Shown piece after piece: positions 1 to 9,420 of a stretch of DNA of 64,000 nucleotides. A program made the translations under genes and the position numbers. This DNA comes from Chitinophaga ginsengisoli (GTDB lineage: Bacteria; Bacteroidota; Bacteroidia; Chitinophagales; Chitinophagaceae): positions 372,001 through 436,000 of the forward strand of contig NZ_PYGK01000005.1 in the NCBI RefSeq assembly GCF_003014595.1, read 5' to 3'. The notes beneath the pieces were generated by a model. That model searched no databases and was not told the DNA's origin. It saw only the letters and a list, made by a program, of their open reading frames with translations. Each line of letters starts with the position of its first letter. The first letter of the stretch is position 1.

Positions 1-606
1 ATCTATCTCCAGTTTACCGGCAATGAAATTATCCGCCGCTTTTGCGCTGATCTCTTCTTTGGAAAGTGTTGCAATGACATTATAATCCTGCTCCAGTATC
101 TCGTATAGTGGACGTTTAAAATCTTCTTCACCGTTAAGACCGATGATGGGATGAAAGTAAGACACGAAATATACAAATGGTCCCTCAGGGCGTCCTCTTA
201 ACCTTTCCAGTTTCAGGACCTTTTCTTCCGGTTTGATATCAAAGAAGTGAATCAGTTCTTCATTCGGCTTCCCCCAGCTGATATGTAGTTCGAAGTTCCT
301 GATGGGAATCCCCCTTGCTGCCATCTCCTGTGAGAAACTTTTCCAGTTCATGGATTTTGAACTGACTGTCTTCTCCGACACTTTAGTACCGATACCTTTC
401 TTCCGGATCAGCAATCCTTCGTATACCAGTTTATTCAGGGCCTGCCTGAGCGTGGTACGGGAAATCCTCAGTTGTTGAGACAATTCGACTTCATTGGGCA
501 GGAATTTGCCATTCCTGAACTGAGGATCTTCAATCATTTTCCGCAATAATTCCTCGGCCTGGATATGCAGGGGAACGGCACTGTTATGGTCAATAGAAAA
601 CTTCAT
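1..606 (-). CDS. GntR/UTRA-family transcriptional regulator (3' end cut by window)
   Basis: Reading leftwards from the ATG at 606 gives 202 uninterrupted codons that run off the window edge. Residues about 8-75 form a GntR winged helix (SRTTLRQALNKL recognition region, then a KKGIGT wing). From about residue 85 a UTRA ligand-binding domain of the HutC type follows (LRGRPEGPFVYF, then HPIIGLNGEEDF). Such proteins repress sugar or amino-acid operons and release DNA when a phosphorylated metabolite binds. It is divergent from the mannoside operon starting at 822, and two identical-type inverted repeats lie between them, so it is probably that operon's regulator. The C-terminal end lies outside the window. 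Confidence 0.9.
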   Translation of the reverse strand, partial: MKFSIDHNSAVPLHIQAEELLRKMIEDPQFRNGKFLPNEVELSQQLRISRTTLRQALNKLVYEGLLIRKKGIGTKVSEKTVSSKSMNWKSFSQEMAARGIPIRNFELHISWGKPNEELIHFFDIKPEEKVLKLERLRGRPEGPFVYFVSYFHPIIGLNGEEDFKRPLYEILEQDYNVIATLSKEEISAKAADNFIAGKLEID

Positions 607-686
607 ATGAAAAATAGAAAGGTCAAAAGTAATAGACCCGGTTCATAAAAGCATCAAAAAATATTTGCTTTCTACGTCCATTGTCT

Positions 687-702
687 ATATGTTTGTACAT
701 AT
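687..702. promoter_or_regulatory. Probable GntR operator 1
   Basis: An inverted repeat ATATGT-N4-ACATAT. The core TATGT-N4-ACATA recurs at 778-791 with the same spacing, 90 bp away, and both copies lie between the divergent GntR gene and the mannosidase gene. Assignment to this regulator is inferred from position. Confidence 0.55.
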
Positions 703-777
703 GAAAGCATTTCAAAGTACAAAGTTACGCTTATTTGTACAGAAGTGCTGGTAAATTAAGGGGGATTGTGCAGATAT

Positions 778-791
778 TATGTATGTACATA
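778..791. promoter_or_regulatory. Probable GntR operator 2
   Basis: Second copy of TATGT-N4-ACATA, ending about 30 bp before the mannosidase start codon. It is well placed to block transcription of the operon. Confidence 0.55.
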
Positions 792-821
792 TAGCTTATC
801 TATAAACTACTGACCTGGAAT

Positions 822-3698
822 ATGACAAAGTATTTCCTGCTTTTACTGGTATGGTGCAGTATCTATACCACCACAAAAGCGCAAGACAAAGAACAGGTAT
901 TCACTTCAATAGAACTGAAACCTACCGTCGCTTACCTGAAGTACGAAGGAAGAGCCGCCAGGATGGTACACCTGCTGTTTCACGGCGGGAAGAACTATGC
1001 CGCAGCTACAGCCTTTATCAGTTTTAACGGACTGAATGACAGTATCCCGGTCAATGCCGGCGGAAAAGGCATGGAGGTATTTGAACTGCCCCTGCCCGGC
1101 GGCCCGGTACAACATGAAACGCAGTTATATGTGAAGCTGGCTGCCGGTGGCAAGGAATACACCGCCCGCTGTATGGTAGCGCCTGCACCCGAGTGGAAGG
1201 TATACCTGCTGCCGCACTCTCATGTGGACATCGGCTACACCAATGTGCAGGAAAAGGTGATGCGCCTGCATATGAACAATATAGACGAAGCTATTAAGAT
1301 TGCCCAGCGTACGCAGGACTATCCCGCAGACGCCCGTTATAAGTGGAATACAGAGGCTTTCTGGGTGGTAGACCACTATCTTGCTGCTGCAGACGAAGCG
1401 AAGAAAAATGCCTTCTGGGAAGCTGTTAAAAAGGGATGGATCAATATCGATGGTGCTTATGCCAATATTAATACCAGCGTGACCGATTCCCGCCAGCTCA
1501 TGCAGATGTTCCACACAGCAGTCAAGACGGCGAAAGAACACGGTCTGACGATCAATACCATGTTCCAGGGTGATATTCCAGGTGCTTCCTGGGGCCTTTC
1601 CAGTCAGTCGGCTATTACCGGTATCCGCTATTTCTGGGGGGCGCCCAATGCGGGCGACCGTATCGGTAATTCACCTAAATGGCGTGACAGACCTTTCTAT
1701 TGGCAGTCGCCCGGTGGTGAGAAAATGCTCTACTGGCAAAGCGAACCTTATTCCATTGGTTATGCACTGAAAGGCAGTAAGATCCCGAACTTCTTTACTA
1801 TTGAAGATCCTGTGCCTTATTATACCGGTAAACCTTCAGAGAACTTCCTCAATCCATACCTGTTTGACTATCTCGCAGCGCTTGACAGGAAGAAATTCCC
1901 TTACAACATGACGATTATGACATGGGCTATGAGTGACAACGCGCCGATAGATCCGGAGTTGCCCGATGCCGTGAAGGAATGGAATGAGAAATTTGCTTCA
2001 CCCCGGCTGATCATCACCTCCGTAAAACAGTTCTTCGGCGATTTTGAAGCTGCTTATAAGGATAAGATCCCTGTTGTTGCCGGCGACTATACAGAATTCT
2101 GGACCGATGGTATTGCTTCTGCGGCAAAGGAGACAGGATATAACAGGAATGCTTCAGAAAGACTGCAACAAGCAGACGCTGTCTGGGCCCTGCGTAATAA
2201 ACCGGGATATCCTGCAAAAGACTTTGATACCGCCTGGAACAATATCTTGTTGTTTAACGAACATACCTGGGGTGCATATAACAGCACCTCCAATCCCGAA
2301 GATCCGAAAGCTATTTCCCAATGGGGATATAAACGCTCCTTCGCCTTAAAAGGGAAAGAACAGTCCACCACACTGTTGGAAAAAGCAGGAGAAGGAGCCG
2401 CGATACCCAATGCAGTGGATGTATACAATACGATCGGTTATACACGCTCCGGACTGGTGATCCTGTCTGCTGCACAAAGTGCAGCCGGTGACCTGGTAAA
2501 AGATGCCAATGGGAAAAGTGTGCCTTCCCAACGACTGAGCACCGGAGAACTGGCGGTATTGGTACAACAGATCGCTCCTTTCTCTAAACAGCGCTTCACC
2601 ATTCATGCGGGTAAGGCATATAGCAATACAAAAGCTACAGCCACTACCACTACTATACAAAATGGCTTATACAAAATAGTACTGGACGAAAAAACAGGCA
2701 ATATTATTCGCCTGGAAAGAACAGGTATTGTTGCTGATATAGCAGACTCCGGAGGTTTGAACCAGTATTCCTACCTGCCGGGCGACTCACTCGAGAAGAT
2801 ACAATATGCCGGTCCGGCAAAGATCAGTATGAAAGAGAAAGGACCTCTGGTAGTGAGCCTGCTGGTGGAATCTTCCGCTCCGGGTGCTAATGCATTAAGC
2901 CGGGAGATAAGACTGGTAGCGGGAGTGGACCGTGTAGAGATTATCAACACGATCGACAAAAAAGCTATCAGCACAAAAGAAGGTGTACACTTTGCTTTCC
3001 CTTTTAAGGTGGCAGATGCACAGGTGCGATACAGCATTCCCTGGGGAAGTATTCATGTAGAAGCAGATCAGCTGAAATATGCCAACAGGAACTGGTATAC
3101 CGCACAACGCTGGGTGGATGTATCTAACAAAGCATACGGTATCACCTGGTCAACGCCCGATGCACCGCTATTTGAAGTAGGTACACAAACGAGCGCTGAT
3201 ATGCTGGGAGGATTGTATGATTCTCCGAAATGGATCGACTTTACAGAGCAACGCCCCGCGTTGTATTCCTGGGTAATGAACAACCTGTGGCACACAAACT
3301 TCCGCCATGCACAGGAAGGCCTTACCACTTTCCGTTACTATCTGCAGGTACATCATGCGTATGATGCCTTTGCAGTAAATCAGACAGGGCTCGCTAATCA
3401 CCGGCCGCTGATAGCCGCTCCTGCAACCGGAAATGCCAGCGAAGCCCTCTTCTTCAACATCGACTCAAAAGCAGTATACATAGAAAGTATCAAACCTGCG
3501 GATGATGGCAGGGGCGTGGTACTATGGCTGGTGAATACAGCAGCAGAAGAAGCACCTGTTACATTCACGGCAAAGGATAAAGCAACCGGCTTGAACATAT
3601 GGGAAAGCAACATGCTGGAAGAATACAAACAGCAGTTGAATAACAAGGTAACACTTGCTGCCAAAGGCGTCATGATGTTACGTGTAGCGCAAAAATAA
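822..3698 (+). CDS. Secreted GH38-type alpha-mannosidase
   Basis: A 958-residue protein with a signal peptide (residues 1-20, ending KAQ). The catalytic GH38-like domain contains the family's metal-binding HxHxD signature at H132-H134-D136 (PHSHVDIGYT), a likely nucleophile region GDIPGAS around D251, and NEHTWG around 480-484, a motif typical of bacterial GH38-like enzymes. The second half has the beta-sandwich organisation of GH38 C-terminal domains. It probably removes alpha-linked mannose from glycans in the periplasm or at the cell surface. It is the first gene of a tight operon with a phosphomannose isomerase, a sugar porter and a sugar kinase, which supports mannose as product. Linkage specificity cannot be read from the sequence. 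Confidence 0.85.
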   Translation: MTKYFLLLLVWCSIYTTTKAQDKEQVFTSIELKPTVAYLKYEGRAARMVHLLFHGGKNYAAATAFISFNGLNDSIPVNAGGKGMEVFELPLPGGPVQHETQLYVKLAAGGKEYTARCMVAPAPEWKVYLLPHSHVDIGYTNVQEKVMRLHMNNIDEAIKIAQRTQDYPADARYKWNTEAFWVVDHYLAAADEAKKNAFWEAVKKGWINIDGAYANINTSVTDSRQLMQMFHTAVKTAKEHGLTINTMFQGDIPGASWGLSSQSAITGIRYFWGAPNAGDRIGNSPKWRDRPFYWQSPGGEKMLYWQSEPYSIGYALKGSKIPNFFTIEDPVPYYTGKPSENFLNPYLFDYLAALDRKKFPYNMTIMTWAMSDNAPIDPELPDAVKEWNEKFASPRLIITSVKQFFGDFEAAYKDKIPVVAGDYTEFWTDGIASAAKETGYNRNASERLQQADAVWALRNKPGYPAKDFDTAWNNILLFNEHTWGAYNSTSNPEDPKAISQWGYKRSFALKGKEQSTTLLEKAGEGAAIPNAVDVYNTIGYTRSGLVILSAAQSAAGDLVKDANGKSVPSQRLSTGELAVLVQQIAPFSKQRFTIHAGKAYSNTKATATTTTIQNGLYKIVLDEKTGNIIRLERTGIVADIADSGGLNQYSYLPGDSLEKIQYAGPAKISMKEKGPLVVSLLVESSAPGANALSREIRLVAGVDRVEIINTIDKKAISTKEGVHFAFPFKVADAQVRYSIPWGSIHVEADQLKYANRNWYTAQRWVDVSNKAYGITWSTPDAPLFEVGTQTSADMLGGLYDSPKWIDFTEQRPALYSWVMNNLWHTNFRHAQEGLTTFRYYLQVHHAYDAFAVNQTGLANHRPLIAAPATGNASEALFFNIDSKAVYIESIKPADDGRGVVLWLVNTAAEEAPVTFTAKDKATGLNIWESNMLEEYKQQLNNKVTLAAKGVMMLRVAQK

Positions 3699-3715
3699 CA
3701 GTAATAAGATTGAAC

Positions 3716-5572
3716 ATGTTGAGTAATGCAAAAACAGCCCCTGTTATCAGCAGGGAAAATCAGGAATCACAAAACTGGCGTACTTCCGGGCAATACCTCC
3801 TGCCCTTACAGCAGACAACAGTCCCGGAAGGATATAATATCTATCCGACGCATGCCTTAGGCCGCGGTAAGATCAATGAAGGGTATGAAACACTGGCTGC
3901 CTGGATCGTCACACAGCGACGGGTGCAGATAGATGGCTATACAGGTATACTTTGGGAACAGATACAGCACTCGCTGGATGAGATCTTCAGCCGGCAGTCA
4001 CTGAAGGTACAATGGCATTTTACAGCAGCGGCATTAAAAGACGAAGCTACTATAGAGCAAATGGTCCGCCCGTTTGTAGGTGAACCGGGAACCGTATGGG
4101 GAACACGTACTTCCTTACAAGTGGCTGACTTTTTCCAGGAAGAAAAGCTGGCTGCTATGCAGTCACAACCCGGCTATGACCTGCATATCGTGATCGGCAC
4201 CGGCGCTGCACTGATACAGCAAGACATTCCACTGATCTACCTGGATATGCCCAAGAATGAACTGCAGTACCGGATGCGTGCAGGCGCTGTTACTAACCTG
4301 GGTAGCACTAAGACTGGCACAGCAACGGAAATGTATAAACGCGCCTATTTTGTGGATTGGGTAGTGCTGAATAATTATAAGCAATCCCTGGCAGACAGGA
4401 TCTCCATCTTTGCGGATACGCAGTGGGGAAATACGCTGACATGGATAAAAGCTAAAGACCTGCAGGCCGGTATTGAACAGATATGCCGGGATACTTTCCG
4501 GGTACGTCCCTGGTTTGAAGCGGGCGCCTGGGGCGGGCAGTGGATGAAAAAACATATCCCGCGGCTACCGCAGGAAGAGGTGAACCTCGCCTGGTCATTT
4601 GAAATGATTGTACCGGAAAATGGTGTGCTCTTCGAAAGTGACAGCTATCTTTTTGAGATTCCCTTTGAATGGCTGATGTTCCTGCAACATAGGGCTGTGT
4701 TGGGAAAACACGCTGCTATTTTCCAATATGAGTTTCCCATCCGTTTTGATTTCCTGGATACCTTTGATGGTGGTAATCTATCTATCCAGTGCCATCCGGC
4801 ATTGCCCTATATCCGGGAACAGTTCGGCGAGACCATTACACAGGATGAAACGTATTATATCCTCGATTGTAAAGAAGATGCCAGTGTATATCTTGGTTTT
4901 GCGGAGGGGATTGATCCGGTGCAATTCAGGGGCGCCCTGGAGAGCAGTCAGCAGGAGAACAGGCCAATACAGATCACGGATTATGTACAGCAGCATACCG
5001 CCAGTAAGCATGACCTGTTCCTGATCCCCAACTGCACGGTGCATAGTGCTGGGGCGAACAACCTGGTACTGGAGATCAGCGCCACGCCCTATATCTTTAC
5101 ATTCAAGATGTACGACTGGCTGCGTCCCGGATTGGATGGGAAACCAAGACCGATCAATATTGAGCATGCGTTTAAGAACCTGGACTTCAGCAGGCAGGGC
5201 GCCCTGGTAAAAAAGGAACTGATTTCCACACCAGCACTGATAGAAGAAGGCGACGGCTGGCAGTTATGGCATCTGCCCACACATGCGCAGCACTTTTATG
5301 ATGTACACCGCGTGGAATTAGATCGGGAAGTTACCTTTGCCACCAATGGTCTTTGTGAAGTGATGATGCTGGTGGAAGGAACGGTGATCGCCGTAAGAAC
5401 GGCCAGCGGAAAGGAAACAGTGTATCATTATGCGGAGACTTTCGTGATTCCAGCAGCAGCAGAAAGCTATACCCTTGTTAATAAAGGACCGGGAAAAGCA
5501 AAGGTGGTAAAAGCCTTTATCAAAGCCGAACATCCGGTCTTCAGCACCATCAGTTATGAAAACACAATCTGA
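3716..5572 (+). CDS. Class I mannose-6-phosphate isomerase with N-terminal kinase-like domain
   Basis: A 618-residue cytoplasmic protein. I start at ATG 3716; a TTG two codons upstream is also open. The C-terminal half (about 280-618) is a cupin-type phosphomannose isomerase with candidate metal ligands in QCHP (H360) and TVHSAG (H443) and the stretch FPIRFDFLDTFDGGNLS. The N-terminal 250 residues resemble a uridine-kinase-like fold (QIDGYTGILWEQI, IVIGTGAAL, YLDMPKNELQYRMRAGAV) but lack a GxxGxGKS P-loop, so this half is probably not an active kinase. The enzyme would convert mannose 6-phosphate to fructose 6-phosphate. It overlaps the next gene by 17 nt, implying translational coupling. Confidence 0.85.
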   Translation: MLSNAKTAPVISRENQESQNWRTSGQYLLPLQQTTVPEGYNIYPTHALGRGKINEGYETLAAWIVTQRRVQIDGYTGILWEQIQHSLDEIFSRQSLKVQWHFTAAALKDEATIEQMVRPFVGEPGTVWGTRTSLQVADFFQEEKLAAMQSQPGYDLHIVIGTGAALIQQDIPLIYLDMPKNELQYRMRAGAVTNLGSTKTGTATEMYKRAYFVDWVVLNNYKQSLADRISIFADTQWGNTLTWIKAKDLQAGIEQICRDTFRVRPWFEAGAWGGQWMKKHIPRLPQEEVNLAWSFEMIVPENGVLFESDSYLFEIPFEWLMFLQHRAVLGKHAAIFQYEFPIRFDFLDTFDGGNLSIQCHPALPYIREQFGETITQDETYYILDCKEDASVYLGFAEGIDPVQFRGALESSQQENRPIQITDYVQQHTASKHDLFLIPNCTVHSAGANNLVLEISATPYIFTFKMYDWLRPGLDGKPRPINIEHAFKNLDFSRQGALVKKELISTPALIEEGDGWQLWHLPTHAQHFYDVHRVELDREVTFATNGLCEVMMLVEGTVIAVRTASGKETVYHYAETFVIPAAAESYTLVNKGPGKAKVVKAFIKAEHPVFSTISYENTI

Positions 5573-6869
5573 TTTTCTCCTCGTTATGACCACAGTGGTT
5601 GCCTCATTGGGAGGTTTCCTCTTTGGCTTTGATATGGCGGTCGTATCCGGCATATTACCTTTTGTAAGGCAGCAATTCGCACTGTCTGCCGTTCAGGAAG
5701 GATGGTTCGTATCCTCTGCACTGGCAGGCTGTATTGTGGGCGTTATCATCGCTGGCAATCTGAGCGACCGCCTGGGCAGAAAGAAACTACTTTATCTGGC
5801 TGCTTTGCTTTTCCTGCTGGCAGCATTGGGGTGTGCTTCCTTTCATGACCTTTCCTGGATCATTACAGCCCGTATTTTGGGTGGAGTGGCAGTTGGTATC
5901 GCTTCGAGCATTGTACCGCTGTATCTGTCTGAAATTGCCCCGGACGATAAAAGAGGGAGGCTGGTCACCTATTATCAGCTGGCGGTCACTATTGGTATCC
6001 TGGTGGCTTATTGCAGCAATGCACAATTACTGGCTTATGCAGAGGCCCATCAGCACGATACCGGTGGCGGACTGGTACACTTCCTGTTTGTGAAGGAAGT
6101 ATGGCGTGGTATGTTTGGTCTTGGAATGCTACCCGCAGCACTATTCCTTTTGGGACTACTCTGGGTGCCTGAAAGCCCACGCTGGTTGATGCAACGTGGA
6201 CGCTCAGTTGCCCAGGAAGGGTATGCACCCTTATTTCATCCCGCTATGCGCAGGGCTTTGCTGATAGGGATACTATTGCCACTGTTCTCACAGTTCAGCG
6301 GTATTAACGCCATCATCTATTATGGGCCTACGATCCTGAATAATGCAGGTATTACACTGAGTAACTCATTTCTCAGCCAGATCATTTTCGGAGCAGCTAA
6401 CGTGTTCTTTACCATCTTCGCGATCTGGAAGGTAGATAGTCTCGGCAGACGTCCCCTGTATCTCTGGGGGACCGCAGGCGCCACTATCAGCCTGATTATG
6501 ACAGGTATCTGTTTCTATACCGGCGCTACAGGTATCGCCCTGCTCTGTTGTGTATTGGCTTTCCTGGCTTTCTTTGCATTCTCGATCGGACCACTGAAAT
6601 TTGTGATCGCAGCAGAGATCTTCCCCGACAATATCCGGGCAAGGGCATTATCTTTAAGCATCATGGTGATGTGGGTGTCAGACACTATCGTCGGACAACT
6701 AACACCTGTACTTTTGCGTAGTATCGGCACAGCACAGACCTTCTGGTTCTTTGCCGCATTCTGCCTGGGTGCATTCGTCGCGGTTTACAGACTGCTGCCG
6801 GAAACGAAAGGGCAATCTTTTGAACAGATAGAGCAATATTGGAAAAATACAACGAAACAAACAGCATGA
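5556..6869 (+). CDS. Sugar-porter (MFS) transporter
   Basis: A 437-residue inner-membrane protein with the sugar-porter signatures SDRLGRKKL after TM2, PESPRWLMQRGR after TM6, QFSGINAIIYYGP in TM7 and PETKG at the C-terminus, and about 12 hydrophobic segments. It likely imports mannose or another monosaccharide released by the GH38 enzyme. The central cytoplasmic loop between PESPRWL and RRALLIG is only about 15 residues, shorter than the usual 40-60 residues of helices in this family. Its first codons overlap the isomerase gene and its stop overlaps the next start (ATGA), so the three genes are translationally coupled. Confidence 0.9.
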   Translation: MKTQSDFLLVMTTVVASLGGFLFGFDMAVVSGILPFVRQQFALSAVQEGWFVSSALAGCIVGVIIAGNLSDRLGRKKLLYLAALLFLLAALGCASFHDLSWIITARILGGVAVGIASSIVPLYLSEIAPDDKRGRLVTYYQLAVTIGILVAYCSNAQLLAYAEAHQHDTGGGLVHFLFVKEVWRGMFGLGMLPAALFLLGLLWVPESPRWLMQRGRSVAQEGYAPLFHPAMRRALLIGILLPLFSQFSGINAIIYYGPTILNNAGITLSNSFLSQIIFGAANVFFTIFAIWKVDSLGRRPLYLWGTAGATISLIMTGICFYTGATGIALLCCVLAFLAFFAFSIGPLKFVIAAEIFPDNIRARALSLSIMVMWVSDTIVGQLTPVLLRSIGTAQTFWFFAAFCLGAFVAVYRLLPETKGQSFEQIEQYWKNTTKQTA

Positions 6870-7717
6870 AGGATACGCAGGTCTTAAGTGTGGATATAGG
6901 CGGCTCACATATCACAACTGCATTGGTGGATATGCAGCGCAGGACTTTTCTGCCTGATTCCATCTATCGTGAACATATCGATTCCCATGCCGGTGCGGCA
7001 GATATTATCAGCAGATGGAGCTATGTGATGAAGAAAAGTATGCTGGCCGGCAATAACGTGCATCGTATCGGTATCGCCATGCCAGGTCCCTTTGATTATG
7101 AAGAAGGGATCTCCCTGATCAAAGGTCTGCATAAGTATGATGCCCTGTACGGCCTGAATGTGAAAGACCTGCTGGAAGAGCAACTGGGCATCGACAAAAA
7201 AGATATCAGGATCATGAACGATGCCTCCTGTTTCCTGCAGGGGGAACTGTTTAACGGTGCTGTGAAAGGGGAGAAGGAAGTGTTGGGACTGACCCTTGGT
7301 ACAGGCTTCGGATCATCCGTAGCAGATAATGGCATAGCACAGGAAGGCACTTTCTGGAAAACGCCTTTCCTGGATGCTACTGCAGAAGAATACTTCTCTA
7401 CCCGCTGGTTCATTCGCCGCTACGAAGAACTGAGCGGCGAAAGGATAAAAAGCGTGAAGGAACTGGCTGCCATCGCAGGGCAATCCACTTATGCGTTTAC
7501 GGTATTCCAGGAGTTTGGCTATAACCTGGCCATGTTCCTGCTGGAACAGCAGCCCATTCCCGCATTGGTGGTGTTGGGCGGAAATATCACCCAGGCATTC
7601 CACCTGTTCCGGGCCAACCTGGAACATCATATGAACGGCACCCGCTTCGTGGTATCTGAATTGGGAGAAGAAGCCATCTTGCTGGGAGCAGCAGGCTTCT
7701 GGGAAATACCCCGGTAA
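6866..7717 (+). CDS. ROK-family sugar kinase
   Basis: A 283-residue cytoplasmic protein with the ROK phosphate-binding motif DIGGS (D10-S14) and a catalytic ND pair (N118-D119), followed by TLGTGFGSS. The start is set at ATG 6866, which overlaps the transporter stop as ATGA; an in-frame TTG at 6839 lies inside the transporter gene. The CxCGxxGCxE zinc motif present in many ROK kinases is absent, and the protein is shorter than the usual 300-320 residues. By context it phosphorylates mannose (or fructose/glucose) imported by the upstream porter and feeds the isomerase. The substrate is inferred only. Confidence 0.85.
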   Translation: MKDTQVLSVDIGGSHITTALVDMQRRTFLPDSIYREHIDSHAGAADIISRWSYVMKKSMLAGNNVHRIGIAMPGPFDYEEGISLIKGLHKYDALYGLNVKDLLEEQLGIDKKDIRIMNDASCFLQGELFNGAVKGEKEVLGLTLGTGFGSSVADNGIAQEGTFWKTPFLDATAEEYFSTRWFIRRYEELSGERIKSVKELAAIAGQSTYAFTVFQEFGYNLAMFLLEQQPIPALVVLGGNITQAFHLFRANLEHHMNGTRFVVSELGEEAILLGAAGFWEIPR

Positions 7718-7725
7718 TAGCCTTA

Positions 7726-8289
7726 TTAATGCGATGGTTTATAATACAGGATCACCACGCCTGAGCGGAAAGTCCTGGCTTTCATAAACTGCAGGTGTAT
7801 ATTTTCTTCCATGTCCCTGAACATCGGTACGCCATGTTGTATAAAAACAGGATGTACCCATATCTGGAATTCATCGATCAGACCATCCTGTATAAACGAT
7901 CTTACAATACTGCCACTGCCGTAGATGATCATATCTTTCCCGGGCAACCGTTTCATTTTCAATACTTCTTCACTGATATTCTCTTTCACCAACCTGGTAT
8001 TGCTCCAGGTAGCATATTCCAGTGTCTGGGAAAACACGACCTTGTTATGATTGTTCATCATATCCGCATATTCCAGTTCTATTCCGGTGAATGTCTTGTT
8101 GGGCCAGTAGCGCGCCATTCTTTCGTAGCTCACGCGGCCCAGCAGGATGGTATCTGTTTTGCCCAGCTGATCGCAGAAATAGATTGACATTTCGTCGCTC
8201 CACAAGGGGAAGTGCCAGTCCAGCTCTCCATCGGTCCCGGCCATGAAACCATCAAGCGTGACATTCATAGATACGATTATCTTTCTCAT
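7726..8289 (-). CDS. RibD C-terminal/dihydrofolate-reductase-like protein
   Basis: A 187-residue cytoplasmic protein beginning MRKIIVSMNVTLDGFMAG, the typical opening of the RibD_C/DHFR-like family, followed by TILLGRVSYERMARYWP and an MIIYGSGSIVRSFIQDGLIDEFQIWVHP-type region. Members are NADPH-dependent reductases, many without a known substrate. It is convergent with the sugar kinase gene, with 8 nt between the stops. No neighbour indicates a pathway. Confidence 0.85.
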   Translation of the reverse strand: MRKIIVSMNVTLDGFMAGTDGELDWHFPLWSDEMSIYFCDQLGKTDTILLGRVSYERMARYWPNKTFTGIELEYADMMNNHNKVVFSQTLEYATWSNTRLVKENISEEVLKMKRLPGKDMIIYGSGSIVRSFIQDGLIDEFQIWVHPVFIQHGVPMFRDMEENIHLQFMKARTFRSGVVILYYKPSH

Positions 8290-8370
8290 TGAGTTAGAGA
8301 TTACTTCTCAAAGTCAAAGGTACTATGACAAGACAGGTTGGAAGGGGCGTAATCCAGACTTGTAGCGGGG

Positions 8371-8402
8371 TTGTTTCTGACATCTAAATTTCCTTATTTT
8401 TG
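8371..8402 (+). promoter_or_regulatory. Bacteroidetes-type promoter of the GlxA-like gene
   Basis: TTG at 8371-8373 as -33 element, a 21-nt spacer, then TATTTTTG at 8395-8402, matching the -7 consensus TAnnTTTG. The gene starts 33 nt downstream. Confidence 0.6.
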
Positions 8403-8435
8403 CCAAGCAACCTGTTTATTAAACGCTGATCCCAG

Positions 8436-9419
8436 ATGAAACACATTTCAATCCTCGTGCCGGATGAGGCTGTATTAGGCACCATCTCTGATACACGTTA
8501 CATGTTCACCACACTGAACGAGTTCCTTGAATCAGATGGTAAACCGTCCATGTTTAAAGTACAGTTGGTCGGTCTGACCCACGATATTCCTTTGAACCAG
8601 GGCCTTTTCTCTGTGCATCCTGATGTACTGATCAAGGATGTGAAGAAAACAGACCTGATTGTCATTCCCGCACTAAGCGGTAATCTGAAAGCTACCCTGG
8701 AAAGGAATAAAGCCTTCATTCCCTGGATCATCGATCACTATCATAATGGTGCAGAGGTAGCAAGCCTGTGTATAGGCGCATTTATGCTGGCCGCTACAGG
8801 ATTGCTGGATGGAAAGGAATGTTCCAGTCACTGGGCTTCTGCCGGCGAATTCAGGGATATGTTCCCTGATGTGGACCTGATAGATGGCAGGATCATTACA
8901 GAGGAACAAGGCTTATACTCAAGTGGTGGCGCCTCTTCCTACTGGAACCTGCTGTTGCACATCGTTGAAAAATATACGGACCGTGCATTGGCCATCAGGA
9001 TAGCCAAGCTGTTTGCGTTGGAAATAGACAGGAAAACGCAATCGCCTTTTGTCATGTTCAACGGACAAAAGAAACATGAGGATGAACCCATCAAAAAGGC
9101 ACAGGAGTTTATAGAAAGCAACCTCACAGAAAGGATCTCTGTAGACGATCTGGCTTCTAAATTTGCCATTGGCAGAAGACATTTCGACCGCCGTTTCAAG
9201 AAAGCGACCAACAATACACCCGCTGAATATATTCAACGGGTGAAGATTGAGGCCGCAAAGAAATGGCTGGAAAACAGCCATAAGAATGTGAATGAGGTCA
9301 TGTATGAAGTAGGCTATAATGACACCAAATCTTTCAGAACAGTCTTCAAAAAGATTACAGGATTGTCGCCTATCGATTACAGGAACAAATACAATAAAGA
9401 AGCTGCGGTAATGGCCTGA
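8436..9419 (+). CDS. GlxA-type transcriptional regulator (DJ-1/PfpI plus AraC domain)
   Basis: A 327-residue protein with two domains. Residues about 1-190 are a DJ-1/PfpI class I glutamine-amidotransferase-like fold containing the nucleophile-elbow motif SLCIGAF (C112). Residues about 225-320 are an AraC/XylS DNA-binding domain with two helix-turn-helix units (SVDDLASKFAIGRRHFDRRFKK and then VNEVMYEVGYNDTKSFRTVFKK). Proteins of this layout usually activate catabolic or detoxification genes and sense small metabolites through the amidotransferase-like domain. It is convergent with the pyruvate oxidase gene, with 1 nt between the ends, so its target is not obvious from position. Confidence 0.9.
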   Translation: MKHISILVPDEAVLGTISDTRYMFTTLNEFLESDGKPSMFKVQLVGLTHDIPLNQGLFSVHPDVLIKDVKKTDLIVIPALSGNLKATLERNKAFIPWIIDHYHNGAEVASLCIGAFMLAATGLLDGKECSSHWASAGEFRDMFPDVDLIDGRIITEEQGLYSSGGASSYWNLLLHIVEKYTDRALAIRIAKLFALEIDRKTQSPFVMFNGQKKHEDEPIKKAQEFIESNLTERISVDDLASKFAIGRRHFDRRFKKATNNTPAEYIQRVKIEAAKKWLENSHKNVNEVMYEVGYNDTKSFRTVFKKITGLSPIDYRNKYNKEAAVMA

Positions 9420-9420
9420 C

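Noticed and set aside
2087..2660. Long open frames on the strand opposite the mannosidase gene
   Set aside because: They show no domain, start signal or codon preference and are shadows of a gene with clear motifs.
3710..3716. TTG start two codons before the isomerase ATG
   Set aside because: The ATG gives an equal protein and TTG starts are less frequent; no evidence favours it.
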